A stretch of DNA of 34,504 nt from Hyaloperonospora brassicae. Taxonomy: Eukaryota; Oomycota; Peronosporomycetes; Peronosporales; Peronosporaceae. The translations under genes were made by a program, and so were the position numbers. The DNA is taken from assembly GCA_947650285.1 (NCBI GenBank), contig CANTFL010000989.1, positions 1 through 34,504 of the forward strand, in the 5' to 3' direction. Of this stretch, positions 28,329-34,504 are shown piece after piece. The notes beneath the pieces are model-generated. The model was not told the origin of the DNA, did no database searches, and worked only from the letters and a program-made list of their open reading frames with translations. How positions within the stretch are numbered: the stretch's first letter is position 1; each line of letters begins with the position of its first letter.

Positions 28329-29085
28329 TGCGGGAACACAACGCGAATGTTTTTCGAGAATGTCGATCTTCTGCTGATCTCGAAAGCTGGTAGCATGATG
28401 TTAATAATCTTTGGCGTCCCGACGGGCCCGTAACGACTCGACTTATGACATCCAGGACATTAACGTCCGACGAAGATATGTGACCTCTTGCTAGTATACT
28501 TATTCTAGAGAAGCGCTGTATGTGTCTATGTCACGACGATCCCTCTTTGAGAAAGCGGATGTGGCTTCAGACAAGGAATTCTCTAAGTGCTCGACATCCT
28601 CCTGTAAGTCGTGTATACTAGCTATCCAATAATACTACTTACCCAAGACTACTACTCAGTCGTGACCGCGCTCGCGGGCGTGCTTGTAGGTGGAGAACAG
28701 ACGACTTAAACGCTGCCGAATATATCTGCGCAACTCGATACCGGCTAAACGAAATTTGTCCGGCTTCTGTTCTTATTGATCGCCGCGGACTTTATCTATT
28801 ATCAACTCATCCTCAAGGGAGACGTAAGACTACTAAATCTCCGATTACTCCCCAAGCGATCGTAAAGATCGTCTATCATAGGAGCCATCGTTAGACGATC
28901 GACATATGCAGCAATGTCACTCGGGTGCTAGGAATTAGCAGATACGTCTCGGCGAAGGTCCTTCTGGGGTTAGGATTGGTCAACGATTCTCTTTAATCAA
29001 AGTAGAGGGGGATGTTAGGCGGCGTTGGCGTCGCCATGGCAATTGTGGAACAGATGGGCGGATCACGTGGAAAGACAATACGCAG

Positions 29086-29811
29086 TTAGATTGACACTTC
29101 ATGGAGACTAACGACGCAGAAGACGACTGTAGTGAGGCGGCAAGTAAAAATCACGATGCAAGAAAGGATCGCGCTCCAGTTACATCCGAGTTGGCCTACG
29201 TTTGGCAACGCCTGCCACACAAATGGTCGGATCAAGTCCTCCACTAGACGGTGAGACAAAAGCAAACATCATATCAGGCAGGATGTGACCTACGACATTG
29301 GTTTAAAGTATGACAGACGAAAGGTACGAGTCATAGACCGATTTACGCCATTGAAGCGAATACACTAACGATCAGTCGTTTTGGAAATATTTCCATCAGC
29401 AAGGCGATCGCGATCAATGAAGTGATGAATTTTCGTGATCAGCTACCAGACATTAATGTAACTAGGTTGATGTGGACCACGATATTCATCTCGGACCGAA
29501 AGAGTATGTGCCACACCATGAGTTGATATGGACCACTACAAGCGATCTCTATTGAATGAGTGTGGACCACACCATTTGACTTGCGATCAGCAAGGTGATC
29601 GAGATCAGGGAGGTGATCGAGATAGTGATCAGTTATTAGTAATATGATTGCAATCAGGTTGAGTGTATTACACCACACGATCGGCGTCCGAAAAGGCGAA
29701 TGCGATCGAACAATCATATCAAGTGTGTGCCACGCAAGTACAAGATTGCTACCTTTTGTAGATAAAAAACCGTGGTCTGAGATTCCTACGGTATGAGAAT
29801 AGGGATATAAT
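29086..29811 (+). other. 3' internal region of Gypsy element 4 with degenerate monomers
   Basis: 29086-29150 matches 7585-7640 of element 1. 29400-29660 contains eroded versions of the 132-bp monomer, with fewer GATC sites and TGTGGACCACACCA blocks. The segment before the LTR (CACGCAAGTACAAGAT) matches that of element 1 but is clearly diverged, whereas the adjoining LTR is nearly identical to the other LTR-A copies. Confidence 0.7.
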
Positions 29812-30424
29812 TGTTGGGTTGGTTTGTCTATATTGAACAGAGTTCAATTTTCTTCAAAGTACACGTGTCGACTTCTTCTCCGGGTGGATCATTGGCCACC
29901 CGACATCAAGGAAATATTAACATACTTTTAATCAAGTGTTATCCCTGGATTGTTTGGCCAGGGATCAAGATCTCTCAAACAACACCCCAACTGCGACTGG
30001 ACGCAGGAAACCCTTTGTGGTTGAGGACCCAAGATCGCGAGACGGCTCAAGTGGTTTGAAGGCTCACGAATCAAGGTCTACATTTGGACAAGGTGATCTG
30101 TTACAGATCAGGGTGACTCATATCGAGCACCCCACAAGCATACAAGTGATCGCGTGACGAATTCCACGTGATCACACCAACCCCGATCTTGGTGTGAAGA
30201 TTTCCACACCGTGATCGAACCTCGACCCCATCGCAAACACGGTCAAGTTTTTCATTGCCACGAATCCACCAGGAAGAGTTTAATCCGCGCCAACGACGTG
30301 TACACAAGGTGAGGAAGGCTATTAAGAACACGGAATCGAAGTACCCCCTTCGTCAATCGGTCGTCCGGGTTCTAGTGTAGATATGGTATCGACTCCTCAA
30401 ATGGCCGATCGCCACTCCACCACA
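29812..30424 (+). mobile_element. LTR-A, 3' LTR of Gypsy element 4
   Basis: 613 bp, TGTTGGGTTGG to CACTCCACCACA. Nearly identical to 8315-8927 and to the inverted copy at 30701-31313, except near the 5' end and in the last 80 bases. Followed by TGAATCATAG, not a primer binding site. Confidence 0.88.
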
Positions 30425-30700
30425 TGAATCATAGAAACTATATGCTCGTTAAGACGGATGTACAACTGACGAAAGTCGAACGAATGCGTTTGATAATGCC
30501 TTCATGACGGTGGGACAAACATATAAAAGTCACACCGGACGTATTATTCGTATATTACTTCGACTTACGGGTCATGAATTAAGCGGGACAAAAAGCTTTA
30601 CTGGTTATCATTATTTATGATTCCGGCAGGTATCCGTTTTAATCTGGCCGATAGGACACTATGTCTGCGGGACAAAGTCTGGATCGGATGGGCAAGATGA
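30425..30700. other. Spacer between facing LTR-A copies
   Basis: 276 bp with no frame and no resemblance to other parts of the window that I can see. It may be the only non-retroelement DNA here, or part of the unknown insertion family. Confidence 0.5.
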
Positions 30701-31313
30701 TGTGGTGGAGTGGTGATCGCTCTTTCAAAGAGATGATCCCAACTCTTCACTGGCGCCCGGACGACCGACTAACGAAGGGGTACTTCGATTCCGTGTTCTT
30801 AATAGCCTTCCTCACCTTGTGTACACGTCGTTGGCGCGGATTAAACTCTTCCTGGTGGACTCGTGAAAATGAAAAACTTGACCGTGTTTGCGATGGGGTC
30901 GAGGTTCGATCACGGTGTGGAAATCTTCACACCACGATCGGGGTTGGTGTGATCACGTGGAATTCGTCACGCGATCACTTGTATGCTTGTGGGGTGCTCG
31001 ATATGAGTCACCCTGATCTGTAACAGATCACCTTGTCCAAATGTAGACCTTGATTCGTGAGCCTTCAAACCACTTGAGCCGTCTCGCGATCTTGGGTCCT
31101 CAACCACAAAGGGTTTCCTGCGTCCAGTCGCAGTTGGGGTGTTGTTTGAGAGATCTTGATCCCTGGCCAAACAATCCAGGGATAACACTTGATTAAAAGT
31201 ATGTTAATATTTCCTTGATGTCGGGTGGCCAATGATCCACCCGGAGAAGAAGTCGACACGTGTACTTTGAAGAAAATTGAACTCTGTTTAATGTTAAACA
31301 ATTGAACCCAACA
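30701..31313 (-). mobile_element. LTR-A, 3' LTR of Gypsy element 5
   Basis: 613 bp on the minus strand, from TGTTGGGTT at 31313 to CTCCACCACA at 30701. Together with the adjoining internal 110 bp it is almost identical to the element 1 end, so elements 1 and 5 are the same subfamily. The satellite lies on its upstream side. Confidence 0.9.
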
Positions 31314-31425
31314 ACCCTATCCGTATCCCCATATATTCGACATCGTTTGCCATACGTCGCTCTTTCTAGACCGTAGCGATCTTGTACTTGCGTGGCCCAC
31401 ACCTGATATACTTGTCTGATCGCGA
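31314..31425 (-). mobile_element. Gypsy element 5, internal segment between satellite and LTR
   Basis: Reverse complement of about 8203-8314, nearly base for base (GTGTGGGCCACGCAAGTACA, GGATACGGATAGGG). This shared unique segment proves that the satellite occupies the same place in element 5 as the few monomers in element 1. Confidence 0.9.
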
Positions 31426-34400
31426 TCACCTACCTGATCACTGATCACGATCTTGATCACTTCCTGATTGTGATCGCTTAGCTGATCGCGGATCACATGG
31501 TGTGCTCCACTTTAACTTGATCGCGATCACATACCTGATCCCTCATCATGATCTTGATCACATGCCTGATCAATGATCACGAACTCGATCACTTCCTGAT
31601 TGTGATCGCCTTGCTGATCGCGGACCACATGGTGTGCTCCACACAACTTGATCGCGATCACCTACCTGATCAATGATCACGATCGCGATCTCATACCTGA
31701 TCACTGATCACGATCTCGATCACTTCCTGATCGTGATCGCCTTGCTGATCGCGGATCACATGGTGTGCTCCACACCAACTTGATCGCGATCACCTACCTG
31801 ATCACTGATCACGATCGCGATCACATACCTGATCACTGATCACGATCTCGATCACTTCCTGATCGAGATCGCCTTGCTGATCACGGACCACATGGTGTGC
31901 TCCACACCAACTTGATCGCGATCACCTACCTGATCAATGATCGCGATCGCGATCACATACCTGATCACTGATCACGATCTCGATCACTTCCTGATCGAGA
32001 TCGCCTTGCTGATCACGGATCACATGGTGTGCTCCACACCAACTTGATCGCGATCACCTACCTGATCAATGATCACGATCGCGATCACATACCTGATCAC
32101 TGATCACGATCTCGTTCGCTTCCTGATCGAGATCGCCTTGCTGATCACGGATCACATGGTGTGCTCCACACCAACTTGATCGCGATCACCTAAATGATCA
32201 ATGATCACGATCGCGATCACATACCTGATCACTGATCACGATCCCGATCACTTCCTGATCGAGATCGCCTTGCTGATCACGGACCACATGGTGTGCTCCA
32301 CACTAACTTGATTGCGATCACCTACCTGATCAATGATCACGATCGCGATCACATACCTGATCACTGATCACGATCTCGATCGCTTCCTGATCGAGATCGC
32401 TTTGCTGATCACGGATCACATGGTGTGCTCCACACCAACTTGAGGACACCTACCTTATCAATGATCGATCGCGATCACATACCTGATCACTGATCACGAT
32501 CTCGATCACTTCCTGATCGAGATCGCCTTGCTGATCACGGATCACATGGTGTGCTCCACACCAACTTGATCGCGATCACATACCCGATCACTCATCATGA
32601 TCTCGATCACTTCCTGATCGAGATCGCCTTGCTGATCACGGATCACATGGTGTGCTCCACACAAACTTGATTGCGATCACCTACCTGATCAATGATCACG
32701 ATCGCGATCACATACCTGATCACTGATCACGATCTCGATCACTTCCTGATCGAGATCGCCTTGCTGATCGCGGATCACATGGTGTGCTCCACACCAACTT
32801 GATCGCGATCACCTACATGATCAATGATCACGATCGCGATCACATACCTGATCACTGATCACGATCTCGATCACTTCCTGATCGAGATCGCCTTGCTGAT
32901 CACGGATCACATGGTGTGCTCCACACCAACTTGATCGCGATCACCTACCTGATCAATGATCACGATCGCGATCACATACCTGATCACTGATCACGATCTC
33001 GATCACTTCCTGATCGAGATCGCCTTGCTGATCACGGACCACATGGTGTGCTCCACACTCACTTGATTGCGATCACCTACCTGATCAATGATCACGATCG
33101 CGATCACATACCTGATCACTGATCACGATCCCGATCACTTCCTGATCGAGATCGCCTTGCTGATCACGGACCACATGGTGTGCTCCACACCAACTTGATC
33201 GCGATCACCTACCTGATCAATGATCGCGATCGCGATCACATACCTGATCACTGATCACGATCTCGATCACTTCCTGATCGAGATCGCCTTGCTGATCACG
33301 GACCACATGGTGTGCTCCACACCAACTTGATCGCGATCACCTACCCGATCAATGATCACGATCGCGATCACATACCTGATCACTGATCACGATCCCGATC
33401 ACTTCCTGATCGAGATCGCCTTGCTGATCACGGACCACATGGTGTGCTCCACACTAACTTGATTGCGATCACCTACCTGATCAATGATCACGATCGCGAT
33501 CACATACCCGATCCCTGATCACGATCTTGATCACTTCCTGATCGAGATCGCCTTGCTGATCACGGACCACATGGTGTGCTCCACACCAACTTGATTGCGA
33601 TCACCTACCTGATCAATGATCACGATCGCGATCACATACCTGATCAATGATCACGATCTCGATCACTTCCTGATCGAGATCGCCTTGCTGATCACGGATC
33701 ACATGGTGTGCTCCACACCAACTTGATCGCGATCACCTAAATGATCAATGATCACGATCGCGATCACATACCTGATCACTGATCACGATCCCGATCACTT
33801 CCTGATCGAGATCGCCTTGCTGATCACGGACCACATGGTGTGCTCCACACTAACTTGATTGCGATCACCTACCTGATCAATGATCACGATCGCGATCACA
33901 TACCTGATCACTGATCACGATCTCGATCGCTTCCTGATCGAGATCGCCTTGCTGATCACGGATCACATGGTGTGCTCCACACCAACTTGATCGCGATCAC
34001 CTAAATGATCAATGATCACGATCGCGATCACATACCTGATCACCGATCCCGATCACTTCCTGATCGAGATCGCCTTGCTGATCACGGACCACATGGTGTG
34101 CTCCACACCAACTTGATCGCGATCACATACCCGATCAATGATCGCGATCGCGATCACATACCTGATCACTGATCACGATCTCGATCACTTCCTGATCGAG
34201 ATCGCCTTGCTGATAACGGACCACATGGTGTGCTCCACACAACTTGATCGCGATCACCTACCTGATCAATGATCACGATCGCGATCACATACCTGATCAC
34301 TGATCACGATCCCGATCACTTCCTGATCGAGATCGCCTTGCTGATCACGGACCACATGGTGTGCTCCACACTAACTTGATTGCGATCACCTACCTGATCA

Positions 34401-34504
34401 ATGATCACGATCGCGATCACATACCTGATCACTGATCACGATCTCGTTCGCTTCCTGATCGAGATCGCCTTGCTGATCACGGACCACATGGTGTGCTCCA
34501 CACA
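31426..34504 (-). repeat. 132-bp GATC satellite array
   Basis: The anchor CACATGGTGTGCTCCACA appears 24 times from 31494 to 34485. Most spacings are exactly 132 bp; a few are 131, 126 or 101. A typical unit has 13 or 14 GATC sites with spacings 6, 12, 7, 6, 6, 12, 7, 6, 6, 11, 6, 12, 7 and a 28-bp block of few GATC. The array continues past the window end. No coding frame. Units nearest the LTR are the most divergent. Confidence 0.97.

Larger units (their letters stand above)
25860..29085. other. Unidentified 3.2 kb insertion in Gypsy element 4
   Basis: ATACGCAG occurs at 25852-25859 and again at 29078-29085, and the corresponding site in element 1 (GTGCGCAG, about 7578-7585) is single. That suggests an insertion with an 8-bp target duplication. 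No terminal inverted repeat is obvious. Near 29005-29015 the text AGAGGGGGATGTTAGG resembles a polypurine tract next to an LTR start. Apart from small frames listed separately I see no known domain; 28330-29000 looks empty. Confidence 0.45.
25320..30424 (+). mobile_element. Gypsy element 4, 3' end only, with large interruption
   Basis: Consists of a decayed chromodomain (25341-25570), 3' sequence to about 25859, about 3.2 kb of unidentified DNA, 3' sequence resembling element 1 from 29086, degenerate GATC-rich monomers and an LTR-A. The parts on either side of the interruption match consecutive parts of element 1 (about 6833-7580 and 7585-8927). Confidence 0.7.

Noticed and set aside
30425..30700. 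Possible tRNA or small RNA gene in the spacer
   Set aside because: No cloverleaf-like pairing, B-box or other RNA gene signal could be found by eye.

Overview
The window is a repeat-on-repeat stretch of a eukaryotic nuclear genome. The best fit is an oomycete of the Phytophthora / downy mildew group. I base this on the kinds of retroelement present: Ty3/Gypsy elements with two RNase H domains plus a chromodomain, an APE-RT LINE, and small LTRs bounded by TGTAA...TTACA with a hairpin at the 5' end. I recall these from oomycete genomes but could not run a search. No intact host gene, tRNA or rRNA is visible. Every recognisable coding stretch is a broken retroelement gene.

Layout. (1) 1-6713 and 15556-22268 form a large inverted repeat in which base n pairs with 22269-n. 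Each arm holds an LTR piece (LTR-C), a LINE broken by it, and a Gypsy pol from upstream of the reverse transcriptase to the integrase C-terminus. (2) The 8.8 kb between the arms holds the 3' end of the left Gypsy copy (element 1: chromodomain, 20-residue repeats, GATC-rich 132-bp monomers, 613-bp LTR-A at 8315-8927). It also holds a second plus-strand Gypsy (element 2, 8928-15480), 5'-truncated in RNase H. Element 2 carries a 2.2 kb block of open frames on the opposite strand between its chromodomain and its 3' LTR (LTR-B), and that LTR is itself split by a 324-bp solo LTR. (3) 22269-25300 is minus-strand Gypsy: gag, a primer binding site, a 5' LTR-B, and, beyond the LTR, 3' internal sequence of another copy. 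(4) 25320-30424 is the 3' end of a plus-strand Gypsy (element 4), interrupted by about 3.2 kb that I cannot identify. (5) Two 613-bp LTR-A copies face each other at 29812-30424 and 30701-31313. The second leads into about 3.1 kb of 132-bp satellite that runs off the window.

Three things tie the window together. The satellite at the right end is the same repeat, with the same junction to the LTR side, as the two to three monomers just upstream of the element 1 LTR, so a retrotransposon 3' region seems to have seeded a satellite. The inverted arms are almost identical inside but fade into diverged, still homologous sequence at both ends, and they lie in two different Gypsy subfamily backgrounds, which looks like a large gene-conversion or recombination tract. 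The Gypsy family carries several separate tandem arrays (30-bp and 60-bp coding, 15-bp and 132-bp non-coding) and short hairpins that recur between LTRs and satellite.
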